Position numbers and translations under genes: made by a program. A stretch of DNA of 64,000 bases from UBA7185 sp964606855 (GTDB lineage: Bacteria; Bacillota; Peptococcia; Peptococcales; Peptococcaceae), in NCBI GenBank assembly GCA_964606855.1, contig CAZSHM010000002.1, positions 1-64,000 of the forward strand, given 5' to 3'. Below are positions 34,841 through 42,958 of the stretch, piece after piece. The stretch's first letter is position 1; the number at the start of each line of letters is the position of its first letter. The notes under the pieces are model-generated. The model did no database searches and was not told where the DNA came from. It worked only from the letters and a program-made list of their open reading frames with translations.

Positions 34841-37114
34841 CTACCGCTGTGTCAGATATGCCACGATGCCGTCGCAGACAGCCTGCGCCTGCGTTTGAAG
34901 ATACTTGTCGTCGCCCAGGAGCGCCTCCTCCTCGGCATTGCTCAAGAAGCCTGTCTCAATCAAGATGCAGGGCCGGTCATTCTGCCGCAGCACCGCATAG
35001 TTGGCGGTCATCACCTTCGAGTCGTTTCCCGTGGCGGCGGCCAGCGCGTTGCTCACTTTGGTGGCCAGTTCCTTGCGCACATAACTCTGTGCGTACAGAT
35101 TGGCATTGCTCTCCGGCGCATAGTAGTAGACGCGGATTCCCCTGGGCGAAGTCGATTCGCTGGAGTTGGCGTGGATGCTGACGAACAGATCCGCCTCCGC
35201 ACGGTTGGAAACCGCCGGCCGGTCGTAGAGACCGACATAGATGTCGCTCTCGCGCGTCATGATCACCTTGGCCCCCTGCGCCTGCAGGAGATCTCGCAGT
35301 TTCAGGCCCTCGCTCAGGCCCACCTGCGCATCGGTGACGCCCAGCACGCGTCCCACCGCGCCCGGATCGCTGCCGCCGTGTCCCGGATCCAGCACAATCA
35401 CCTTGCCCGCCAGGCTCTGCACGCCGTTGGAATTGCGGCTGTACACCGTGATGACCAGATTGCTGCCATTCTCCTTGACCGTGCAGTATGCGCCCGCTTC
35501 CAGCGTCAGCACCGCCTGCAGCGTGCCGGAGCCGGACTTCTCCACGGCCAGATGCCGCAGCGGCCCGCCGCTGTACGCCTTGTCGATCTGCGCATTCTGC
35601 CCCAGATAGGCGTTCTGCAGCCGCACGGTCAGACTGTCGGCCGTCGCCCGCACGGTGCTGTAGGGATTGCCCTGGCCGTGCTTGATCGTGATCACTGTCT
35701 TATGGCTCTGCTCCTCCACAGAGCGCAGCTCCACCTGCGTCAGCTGCACCGAACTGGACGCGCTGCCGTCCGGCTTGTCTGTCAGCCAGCTGGCGATCCA
35801 GACCTTGCTGCCGTTGGCCAGCTTGATCTGATACCAGGCCTCTCCGCCGACGCGCTGCATGGCGAGCACGGTGTAGACGCCGCCCTTTTCAGCGGTGCCT
35901 GCTACCTTGGCATCCGTGCCCGGCTCTGTGCGCAGATTCACCCCGCTGTACAGAATGACAATCTCCTTGCCGACCACATCGTACTTCTCGTCCGAAGGTG
36001 GGCTGCCGCTCTGGCTGCTGCTTGAACTGTTGCCCGGAGTGCTGCTTGGACTGCCGCTCTGCGCCTCGACCAGCCATCCGGCAATCCAGGCCTTCGCCCC
36101 GGACCGGAGTTTCACCTGGTACCATGTCTCACCGCCCACCGCGGTCTCCGCCAGCACCGTGTAGGTGTCCCCCTTCACCGTCCGGCCGAGCACAGCGGAG
36201 CTGGTGCTCGCAGCGGAGCGCAGATTGACAGTGCTCCCCGTCACGACGATGGTTTTGCCCACCAGGCTGCCGCCGCTGTCCGCGGGCGGATTCGGATCCG
36301 CTTGATTCCCGGGATTCACCGCTCCCGATGCGTTTGCCTGCGTCTGCGCCTCCAGCTCCGTGTACCAGCTGGCAATCCAGACTTTCTCCCCGCCGGCGGC
36401 CGGCATCACCTGGTACCACACTTTTTCTCCCACCGTCTTGGTGCCGAGAACCAGAAAGCGATCCCCCCGCGATGCCTGTCCCCGCAATTCCGCATCGGTG
36501 CCCGCGTCGCTCCGCAGGTTGACGCTGCTGCCGGTCACCCGCGCGACACGGCCCACCGCGGGATCCTTTGTGTTGATGCCGCTGTCCCCGGAGGCGCGCT
36601 TGGGCGTCACCGTCAGGCCGCTTTTGGAATCAAAACTGTAGTCCCAGCCGAATTCATTGACGGCGAAGCGCCAGGTCAGCGGAAAATAGGTGATATCCCG
36701 GAACAGGAGCAGCGGATATTCCTCGGCGCTGTTGGTGATCTGCTTGCCGTTGACCGTGATCTTGCCGCTCGCCGTGGATGCGGTATAGCTTTGCGCGTTG
36801 GCGGCGGATGCCTTGTAGGCTGTGTAGCTGCTCTTATCCTGCGCGCTTCCCTTTCGGATCACCAGCCCGTCCTGCGCTGTCCAGCTGGATTCCAGCCCCA
36901 GAAGCCGCGTGTCCGCCCAGGTCATGGGCACATAGGTGATATCTTTGTAGACCAAGAGGGGATACTGGCTGTTGCTCTGCTCCATCGTCAAGCCGTTCAG
37001 GGTCACCGGAAAGGTCGGCAGCGTCACCGTCACGTCCGCCGCCGCGGCCGGCGACGCCGTGAGCAGCATCGCCAGAAACAGCGCGCAGAACATCCCCATC
37101 ACTTTTTTCTTCAT
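34841..37114 (-). CDS. Secreted N-acetylmuramoyl-L-alanine amidase with SH3b and AMIN domains
   Basis: A 757-residue exported cell-wall hydrolase. Signal peptide 1-26 (TASPAAAA); residues 30-180 hold two copper-amine-oxidase-N-like segments (YPLLVYKDITYVPMTW and YPLLLFRDITYFPLTW); three SH3b repeats lie at about 190-252, 287-349 and 382-445, separated by Ser/Pro-rich linkers; an AMIN-like domain at 456-560; and the Amidase_3 domain from 570. Zinc ligands are His577 (DPGHGG), Glu602 and His648 (SIHAN), with catalytic Glu720 in IETGFLSN. It cleaves the peptide stem from muramic acid. It follows argG by only 46 bases without a terminator. Confidence 0.92.
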   Translation of the reverse strand: MKKKVMGMFCALFLAMLLTASPAAAADVTVTLPTFPVTLNGLTMEQSNSQYPLLVYKDITYVPMTWADTRLLGLESSWTAQDGLVIRKGSAQDKSSYTAYKASAANAQSYTASTASGKITVNGKQITNSAEEYPLLLFRDITYFPLTWRFAVNEFGWDYSFDSKSGLTVTPKRASGDSGINTKDPAVGRVARVTGSSVNLRSDAGTDAELRGQASRGDRFLVLGTKTVGEKVWYQVMPAAGGEKVWIASWYTELEAQTQANASGAVNPGNQADPNPPADSGGSLVGKTIVVTGSTVNLRSAASTSSAVLGRTVKGDTYTVLAETAVGGETWYQVKLRSGAKAWIAGWLVEAQSGSPSSTPGNSSSSSQSGSPPSDEKYDVVGKEIVILYSGVNLRTEPGTDAKVAGTAEKGGVYTVLAMQRVGGEAWYQIKLANGSKVWIASWLTDKPDGSASSSVQLTQVELRSVEEQSHKTVITIKHGQGNPYSTVRATADSLTVRLQNAYLGQNAQIDKAYSGGPLRHLAVEKSGSGTLQAVLTLEAGAYCTVKENGSNLVITVYSRNSNGVQSLAGKVIVLDPGHGGSDPGAVGRVLGVTDAQVGLSEGLKLRDLLQAQGAKVIMTRESDIYVGLYDRPAVSNRAEADLFVSIHANSSESTSPRGIRVYYYAPESNANLYAQSYVRKELATKVSNALAAATGNDSKVMTANYAVLRQNDRPCILIETGFLSNAEEEALLGDDKYLQTQAQAVCDGIVAYLTQR

Positions 37115-37160
37115 TGCTGTGCATCCTCTCCTCTGCCGCGCCCCGGCCGATGCGGCCCCG

Positions 37161-38429
37161 CTACTTCTGCTCCGCTGCCGGCCGCTCTCCGCCCGCGTCC
37201 CGCGCGCGCTCCTCCTGCGCGCTCTGCACCATGGCCCGCACCCGCAGGGGCAGGCCGAACAGGTTGATAAAGCCCTCCGCGTCGTGATGATCGTACAGTT
37301 CCCCGGTGGTGAAGGACGCAAGGCTCTCGCTGTACAGGCTGTACGGGGATGTGGTGCCCTGCTTGATGATGTTGCCCTTGTAGAGCTGCAGTTTCACCTC
37401 GCCGGTCATGTAGCGCTCGGTGACGCGGACAAAGGCCTGCAGCGCCTCCCGCAGCGGTGTGAACCACTTGCCCTCGTAAACTACGTCGGAAAACCGCGTG
37501 GCGACCACCTTTTTAAAGGCAAACGTATCGCGGTCGGTGATGAGTTCCTCCAGCTGCTTGTGCGCCTCCATCAGGATGGTGCCGCCGGGCGTCTCGTAGA
37601 CGCCGCGGGACTTCATCCCCACGACGCGGTTCTCCACGATATCCACAATTCCGATTCCGTTCCTGCCGCCCATCTCGTTCAGTGCCATCAGAATCTCCGA
37701 GACCTTCATCCGCCGCCCGTTCAGCGCGACCGGAACGCCCTGCTCAAAGCTGAGCGACACATCCTCCGCCCGATCCGGGGCATCCTGCGGCGGAACACTG
37801 AGCACCAGGAGATGCGCATAGTTCGGCGCACAGGCCGGATCCTCCAGTTCCAGGCCTTCGTGGCTGATGTGCCAGATGTTGCGGTCTCGGCTGTAGCTGG
37901 AATCCGCAGAGAACGGCAGCCGGATCCCGTGCCGTTCGCAGTAGTCGATCTCATCCTGCCGGGACTGCATCTTCCATGTCTCGTTGCAGCGCCACGGCGC
38001 GATGATCTTCAAATCCGGCGCCAGGGCCTTGATGCCCAGTTCGAAGCGCACCTGATCGTTGCCCTTGCCGGTGGCGCCATGGCAGACAGCCACCGCGCCC
38101 TCTTTGCGGGCGACTTCCACCAGTTTTTTGGCGATCAGGGGGCGCGCCATAGAGGTGCCCAGCAGGTATTTGTTCTCATAGACGGCGCCGGCCTGCACGC
38201 AGGGTAGAATATAGTCCTCGCAGAATGTGTCCACGACATCCTCGATATAGAGTTTGCTGGCGCCGGAGTAGAGCGCCCGCTCCTCCAGCCCGTCCAGCTC
38301 CTCGCCCTGCCCCACGTTGACGCAGCAGCAGACGACGTCGTAATCATAGTTCTCCTTGAGCCAGGGAATGATGGTCGTGGTGTCCAGCCCGCCCGAGTAG
38401 GCCAGCACAACTTTTTCTTTTTCCGCCAT
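37161..38429 (-). CDS. argG: Argininosuccinate synthase
   Basis: A 422-residue ATP-dependent ligase joining citrulline and aspartate. ATP-binding AYSGGLDTT near residue 10, CHGATGKGNDQVRFE, and IPWLKENYDYDV are typical; the C-terminal 20 residues are Arg/Glu-rich and variable. The start at 38429 has AAAGGAAG upstream. It lies 96 bases after argF on the same strand, so citrulline made by ArgF is used directly by ArgG. argH is not in the window. Confidence 0.96.
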   Translation of the reverse strand: MAEKEKVVLAYSGGLDTTTIIPWLKENYDYDVVCCCVNVGQGEELDGLEERALYSGASKLYIEDVVDTFCEDYILPCVQAGAVYENKYLLGTSMARPLIAKKLVEVARKEGAVAVCHGATGKGNDQVRFELGIKALAPDLKIIAPWRCNETWKMQSRQDEIDYCERHGIRLPFSADSSYSRDRNIWHISHEGLELEDPACAPNYAHLLVLSVPPQDAPDRAEDVSLSFEQGVPVALNGRRMKVSEILMALNEMGGRNGIGIVDIVENRVVGMKSRGVYETPGGTILMEAHKQLEELITDRDTFAFKKVVATRFSDVVYEGKWFTPLREALQAFVRVTERYMTGEVKLQLYKGNIIKQGTTSPYSLYSESLASFTTGELYDHHDAEGFINLFGLPLRVRAMVQSAQEERARDAGGERPAAEQK

Positions 38430-38525
38430 ATTGGATCTTCCTTTCCTCTGATTTCGCATCAAAATGCACTCGCATCGAAACTGCGGCGGGTTCTCCGGGA
38501 GATGCCGCCCTGCACCGCGGCAGGA

Positions 38526-39470
38526 TCAGACAAAAGCCGCCAGAATCGCTTTGTGCGCGTGCAGCCGATTCTCCGCCTCATCGAAGACGACGGACTGCGG
38601 GCACTCCATCACCGCATCGGTGACTTCCCAGCCGCGGTAGGCCGGCAGGCAGTGCATGAAGATGGCGTCCGGCGCTGCCAGATCCAGCATCGCGCGATCT
38701 ATCTGGTAGCCGGCAAACGCCTTGCGGCGCACCTCTTTCTCCGCCTCCTGCCCCATGCTGGCCCAGGTGTCCGTGTAGACGACATCGGCCCCGCGGAGCG
38801 CCTCGCGAGGATCGCGAATCACCCGCACGCTGCCGCCGCACGCCGCGGCGCTCTCCTGCGCCAGCGCAACGATCTGCGGATTGGGCGCGTACTCCGCCGG
38901 CGTGGCGACGGTCACATCCATGCCGGTCTTCGCGCAGCCGAGCATCAGGGAGTGTGCCATGTTGTTGCCGTCGCCCACATAGGTGAAGCGCAGCCCCCGC
39001 AGATGTCCCTTGTGCTCCTGCATTGTGATCAGGTCGGCGATCACCTGCGTGGGATGAAAATCGTCTGTGAGCCCGTTGATCACCGGGATGTCCGCATAGT
39101 TTGCCAGATCCTCCACCTCTTTGTGGCTGTAGGTGCGGATGAGAATGGCATCCAAATAGCGGGAGAGCACCCGCGCCGTGTCCTGGATGGGTTCTCCGCG
39201 GCCGATCTGCAGATCGTTGCTGCTCAGGAACAGCGCCTGCCCGCCCAGCTGATACATCCCAACCTCAAAGGAAACCCGCGTTCTGGTGGACGATTTCTGG
39301 AAAATCATGCCCAGCGTTTTTCCCGCCAGAATCGGCGTCGGAACGCCCGCTTTCAGCTTGCTTTTCAGGTCAAGCCCCAGCCGGACCATCTCCAGGATCT
39401 CCTCGCCGGTAAAATCTTTCAATGTCAGAAAATCTCTGCCTTTCAAACTCAAGGTCTTCACGCTCCTCAT
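38526..39470 (-). CDS. argF: Ornithine carbamoyltransferase
   Basis: A 314-residue enzyme forming citrulline from ornithine and carbamoyl phosphate. Carbamoyl-phosphate motif SSTRTRVSFE, the HPTQVIADL segment, and the catalytic-cysteine motif MHCLPAYRG are present; the AspCys-type DGLTDDFHP context suits OTC rather than aspartate carbamoyltransferase. Start at 39470 (weak GGAAA box) agrees with the family length. First gene of argF-argG, with a strong promoter and ArgR-like box at 39544-39572. Confidence 0.93.
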   Translation of the reverse strand: MRSVKTLSLKGRDFLTLKDFTGEEILEMVRLGLDLKSKLKAGVPTPILAGKTLGMIFQKSSTRTRVSFEVGMYQLGGQALFLSSNDLQIGRGEPIQDTARVLSRYLDAILIRTYSHKEVEDLANYADIPVINGLTDDFHPTQVIADLITMQEHKGHLRGLRFTYVGDGNNMAHSLMLGCAKTGMDVTVATPAEYAPNPQIVALAQESAAACGGSVRVIRDPREALRGADVVYTDTWASMGQEAEKEVRRKAFAGYQIDRAMLDLAAPDAIFMHCLPAYRGWEVTDAVMECPQSVVFDEAENRLHAHKAILAAFV

Positions 39471-39543
39471 AGAATTTCCGCGCAACGGCACGGCGCCCGA
39501 AACGTTCCGTATTTCCCGCCATGTGCCCGTCAAGGATTGAGTA

Positions 39544-39572
39544 ATTATACACTAAACAAAATATAAATTCAA
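39544..39572 (-). promoter_or_regulatory. argF promoter with probable ArgR box
   Basis: Minus strand: -35 TTGAAT (39567-39572), 17-base spacer, perfect -10 TATAAT (39544-39549). The -35 overlaps TGAATTTATATTTT, which matches 12 of 14 positions of the arginine-repressor half-site pattern TGAAT-wwww-ATTCA. Repression by ArgR with arginine is the likely control. Confidence 0.65.
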
Positions 39573-39761
39573 CCGGAAAATGCCTGCCGCAAGAGCAAAA
39601 TCGGCTTTTTCCCCTGAATTTTCAAAGTGCGCGCAGCAGTCTGACTGTATTCGCCTGTATGCTGTTGCCGTTTCTTCGGAAATGGATCCGCAGGTTTTGC
39701 TCTTTCCTCCCGCTCTGCGGCTGAGCGGGCGTCCATCTTGCCCTGCGCTTGCCCTCTGAAT

Positions 39762-39792
39762 AAAAAAAGCATTCTGACGGCGTCAAAATGCT
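39762..39792 (-). terminator. Terminator of tRNA-Leu
   Basis: An 11-pair stem with one G-T pair, AGCATTCTGAC (39768-39778) against GTCAAAATGCT (39782-39792), loop GGC; on the minus strand followed by seven T (39762-39768). About 40 bases beyond the tRNA 3' end. Confidence 0.8.
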
Positions 39793-39832
39793 TTGCCTGC
39801 GTGTAAAGCAGCTCATTTTTAGGCAAGAAAAA

Positions 39833-39916
39833 TGCGGGCGAGAGGACTTGAACCTCCACGAGATCGCTCCCACTAGAACCTGAATCTAGCGCGTCTGCCA
39901 ATTCCGCCACGCCCGC
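39833..39916 (-). tRNA. tRNA-Leu (anticodon CAG)
   Basis: An 84-base cloverleaf on the minus strand: acceptor GCGGGCG/CGCCCGC with discriminator A, D-arm with GGCAGA, anticodon stem CTAGA/TCTAG around TTCAGGT (anticodon CAG, reading CUG), a long variable arm as expected for Leu, and T-loop GTTCAAGTC. CCA is not encoded. Own promoter (39937-39965) and terminator (39762-39792), so it is a single-gene unit. Confidence 0.96.
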
Positions 39917-39936
39917 TTGTCACTCAAGACTTTTTC

Positions 39937-39965
39937 ATGATAGCACGCCCGCGCGACTGTGTCAA
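39937..39965 (-). promoter_or_regulatory. Promoter of tRNA-Leu
   Basis: Minus strand: perfect -35 TTGACA (39960-39965), 17-base spacer, -10 TATCAT (39937-39942) preceded by TGC. Start near 39930, 14 bases before the tRNA. Confidence 0.75.
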
Positions 39966-39968
39966 GCA

Positions 39969-40005
39969 CAATTTTGAAAAAATTATATTTTCAAATGTAA
40001 AATTG
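39969..40005. repeat. AT-rich palindrome upstream of the tRNA promoter
   Basis: CAATTTT (39969-39975) faces AAAATTG (39999-40005), and inside it TTTGAAAA (39973-39980) faces TTTTCAAA (39988-39995). It lies just upstream of the tRNA-Leu -35, where an UP element would be, and is far more AT-rich than its surroundings. It could also slow transcription coming from the gene at 40188. The rest of 40006-40187 shows no gene. Confidence 0.45.
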
Positions 40006-40187
40006 CCGGTCGCCATCGAGGTCCGGGCTTGCGCGCCGCAGGGAGGTGCCGCATCCGGTTCCTGACGCGAAGCTGCTTCCCCGTTCCCGGGAAAAAGGCG
40101 CGCATCGTACTCTGCACCATCCACCTCACCCGGGCCGCGGCGCCCGCCGGGGCATCCCCGGACAGACGCGCGCCCGGGCGGGTGCGC

Positions 40188-40574
40188 TCACTTCTTCTTG
40201 CCGCTCGTCTTTTTCTTTCCCTGGGTTTCCTTGCGCGCCTCTGCCTCTCTGCGCTCCTTGCCGTCCTTCGTCTTTTGCCTCGCCTGCTCCTCCTGCGCCT
40301 TGCGCTTCTTGTTGGCCTCGATGGCCGCGGCATTGCGCCTGCGATAGTCGCGCCAGTACATGACGACCGCCAAGACGACCGAGCCGAGCGTGGCGATGCG
40401 GTAGAACACAAAGAAACCCTCGCCCCAACGGTTGGCCCAGCCCTGGCTCAATCCCAGCACCAGAACCAGCGGCAGCAAAAACCACAGATGCCCCGTCGCC
40501 CTGGTCTGCACATAGCGCCATCCGAGAAAAGCGGCAAAGAATGCCACAATGATATAATCCAAATATGCCGGCAT
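40188..40574 (-). CDS. Small membrane protein with basic tail, unknown
   Basis: A 128-residue protein with about three hydrophobic helices in residues 4-75 (YIIVAFFAAFLGW, LWFLLPLVLVLGL, FVFYRIATLGSVVLAVVMYW) followed by a 50-residue, strongly basic, Lys/Arg/Glu/Gln-rich cytoplasmic tail ending in KKKTSGKKK. No family recognised. AGGAGGAG lies just upstream of the ATG at 40574. It is 55 bases downstream of the glycosidase-like gene and probably shares its transcript. Confidence 0.6.
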   Translation of the reverse strand: MPAYLDYIIVAFFAAFLGWRYVQTRATGHLWFLLPLVLVLGLSQGWANRWGEGFFVFYRIATLGSVVLAVVMYWRDYRRRNAAAIEANKKRKAQEEQARQKTKDGKERREAEARKETQGKKKTSGKKK

Positions 40575-40629
40575 TGCGCTCCTCCTCCTGACGCCGCAAC
40601 ACACGCGCCCTGCCGCATGGCGCTGCGCA

Positions 40630-42696
40630 TTACTTCTGTGAGATGGTGATGCTGCGTGTCGCATCCTCGTAGTCGACCGCAAGGCCCAGCCCCTCGGCCA
40701 CCGCCCGCAGCGGCAGCATCGTCCGCCCGCCTAGAATCTGCGCCGGCGCATCTACCTGCACCGCTTCGCCGTTCACGTAGATCTGAGCACTCTGGACAGG
40801 CACCTCCACGATGTTGTCGTTGTAGACGATATAGGCGCGCTGCTCCGCGTCGCTCCAGTCCACCTTGCCGCCCAAGGCCTCTGCCACAAAGCGCACCGGC
40901 ACCATCGTCCGGTCGCCGACAAGCTGCGGCGGGACATCCATCTCCATCGTCTCGCTGCCCTTCCGAAGCGTCGTGCTGCCGATGGTCAAACGCAGCGTCT
41001 GATCCACAAACTGCAGCTGCAGTTCGCCGCCAAAGCCGTCGTAGGCGGCACGAACCGTGCCCTTCACGGCATCTCCCAGCGTCCCGATAGTCAGTTTGCC
41101 GGTCTCATCGATCGTGCCGTCAAAGCCCTCGACACTCCAATCCAGCACCTGCGGACTGACCTCCTTGACCGTCCCGTCCTCGAGGGTCGCCTCGGCCTTC
41201 AGCTGATGGACACTGCCGTCCGCAAACTCGGTCGAATCGATGGAGATGCGCAGGGCCTGCAGGCTGTCGCCGCTCACCACCGTCACCGGCAGGCTGGCCG
41301 TCTGGCTGCCGTTCACCGCCGTGATCTCCGTGCTGCCCACCTGCTGCGCCGTAAATTGATTCCCGGAGATCCGGCCCAGGCCCTGCGCGTCGGTGAGCTC
41401 TATGACGCTCAGATCCGTCACCGGATTATAGTACTGGTCGTACGCCTTCAGCGTGTACTGGCCCGTCTCGCCCAGAAGGAGCGTCTTGGGGCCGTCGATG
41501 AAGATGCCGCGCACGGAGCCCGCAGGGGCGGTCGAGTATACACCTAACCCCTCCACCACTCTGCGTTCCGAGCCGTTGCTCTCCGGGTTGATGATGCGCG
41601 TCCGCGTCGTCTCCGCCAAAGGCCGCGCCACCATCGTGGTGGATCCGCCGCCGTCCAGGTTGACTGCCTTCCAGACGCCCAGTTTCGTCATCAGGAGCGA
41701 GAGATTGCCCAGCGTGATCCCCTTGCTGGCTTTCGTGCGTCCTTCCACCGCCACAATGTAGACGGTCTTGCCGTCCTTGGAGATGCCGGCGGCCGTCCGC
41801 GCGCGCACGCCGCCCAGCGCCGAGAGATCCTTGGTATACGGCACCGTCTGCCCTTGATCGACCAGGAGCGCGTGCCCACCGACCACCATCTGCCACGAAT
41901 CCTCGGGCTTGTAGGTGTACTGGATGTCTACACTTTCGCCCACTTGAAAGTTTTCCGCAAGGTAGGTGGCCGCCTGTCCGTCCCCGTGCAGGAGATAGCA
42001 GCCCTCCGGCACGGCGCTGTCAAAGCCGCCCTCAAACGCCACATCCGTCACAACTCCGTCCTTGACGAGCACTTCCGCCGGAGTTCCCACATACTCGTCC
42101 ATGCCGCGCTTGTTGCCGCCCCAGAGGTCGGTGTAGAGATGCAGCCGCCCCACATGGCTGTGCAGTCCCGTGGTCTCCTCCCAGTAGAAGGTTTTGTTGA
42201 GGCCGGAAAGGTTGCGTTTCTCCCCGTTGGCCGCCGTGACGCTGCCGCTGAAGGAGAACTGCTCGATCTTGGCGGTGCGGTCCTCGGTGATCCCCAGGCA
42301 GTAAACCCCGTTTAAGAAGGACTGCGAGGAAACCAGCTCGCCGTCGATCACTGTAGCGCCGATGGGCGCGCCCTCCGCCCGCATATTGTAGTAGTCGCCG
42401 TTCACCATGGCGATGGCGTCCGTGCGGTCCGCCATCGCGGAGACCGAAGCGCGCTGCGTGAATTTGCCCCCGCCCGGCACCACTTCCAGCTGCACATACG
42501 GATCGTTCAAATCCAGTTTCAGCACCGCCGCCTTCACATTGCCGTCGGAGATGTCCCAGGTGTACTGCTCGAGGGTCGCTCCGGAGGTGATGGGGGAGGA
42601 ACTGGTCATGGTCAGTGTATTGGTTGCCGCCGCCGCCGGTGTCAGGCCGCTCAGCAGGAGCGCGCCGCAAAGCAGCAGGCTGATCAGTTTTTTCAT
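40630..42696 (-). CDS. Secreted phosphodiester glycosidase (NAGPA)-like protein with copper-amine-oxidase-N domains
   Basis: A 688-residue exported protein. Signal peptide 1-24 (LTPAAAA); NAGPA-type domain about 60-400 with MVNGDYYN (98-105), GGHALLVDQG (273-282), RTAAGI (300-305) and NLDGGGSTTM (346-355), the last being the hallmark of the domain; an Ig-like region about 415-570; then two copper-amine-oxidase-N-like repeats (575-688) with LVGDRTMVPVRFVAEALGG and ILGGRTMLPLRAVAEGLG. Relatives act on phosphodiester-linked sugars such as wall polymers; the C-terminal repeats probably bind the envelope. Promoter at 42801-42829. Confidence 0.88.
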   Translation of the reverse strand: MKKLISLLLCGALLLSGLTPAAAATNTLTMTSSSPITSGATLEQYTWDISDGNVKAAVLKLDLNDPYVQLEVVPGGGKFTQRASVSAMADRTDAIAMVNGDYYNMRAEGAPIGATVIDGELVSSQSFLNGVYCLGITEDRTAKIEQFSFSGSVTAANGEKRNLSGLNKTFYWEETTGLHSHVGRLHLYTDLWGGNKRGMDEYVGTPAEVLVKDGVVTDVAFEGGFDSAVPEGCYLLHGDGQAATYLAENFQVGESVDIQYTYKPEDSWQMVVGGHALLVDQGQTVPYTKDLSALGGVRARTAAGISKDGKTVYIVAVEGRTKASKGITLGNLSLLMTKLGVWKAVNLDGGGSTTMVARPLAETTRTRIINPESNGSERRVVEGLGVYSTAPAGSVRGIFIDGPKTLLLGETGQYTLKAYDQYYNPVTDLSVIELTDAQGLGRISGNQFTAQQVGSTEITAVNGSQTASLPVTVVSGDSLQALRISIDSTEFADGSVHQLKAEATLEDGTVKEVSPQVLDWSVEGFDGTIDETGKLTIGTLGDAVKGTVRAAYDGFGGELQLQFVDQTLRLTIGSTTLRKGSETMEMDVPPQLVGDRTMVPVRFVAEALGGKVDWSDAEQRAYIVYNDNIVEVPVQSAQIYVNGEAVQVDAPAQILGGRTMLPLRAVAEGLGLAVDYEDATRSITISQK

Positions 42697-42800
42697 GGAT
42701 AGAATGCCTTCCTTTCTGCGACAATTTTTTGTTTCCATACCCTGCGGACAAACCGGGACGGCCCGCTCTGCCGCGGTGGTTTGGATCGATACCGTTTCTT

Positions 42801-42829
42801 ATTCTAACAAATCGTGTTCCGCATTTCAA
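42801..42829 (-). promoter_or_regulatory. Promoter of the NAGPA-like gene
   Basis: Minus strand: -35 TTGAAA (42824-42829), 17-base spacer, -10 TAGAAT (42801-42806); about 100 bases upstream of the ATG at 42696. Confidence 0.7.
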
Positions 42830-42894
42830 CCGCTTTTCCCTCTATTTTTAGAAAATCAATGTGCGCAGCGCGGAAACAGCGCTCTTGGAAAAAA

Positions 42895-42938
42895 GCAAAA
42901 AATCGGCTCCGCGGAGGCCTCTCCGCAGAACCGATTTT
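42895..42938 (-). terminator. Terminator of the deoC-glmS operon
   Basis: AAAATCGG (42899-42906) pairs with CCGATTTT (42931-42938), enclosing a second stem GCGGAG/CTCCGC; on the minus strand the stem runs into six T (42897-42902) and a further T-rich tail. It lies 20 bases after the glmS stop. Confidence 0.8.
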
Positions 42939-42958
42939 GCGCCGCGTTCGCCGCGCGC

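Noticed and set aside
39569..39910. A 113-codon frame starting MAELADALDSGSSG
   Set aside because: This is the well-known false protein made by translating a tRNA-Leu gene; the tRNA fully explains it.
40147..40161. GC-rich hairpin CCGGGG/CCCCGG after the small membrane gene as terminator
   Set aside because: Three-base loop and no T-run; not enough to call.
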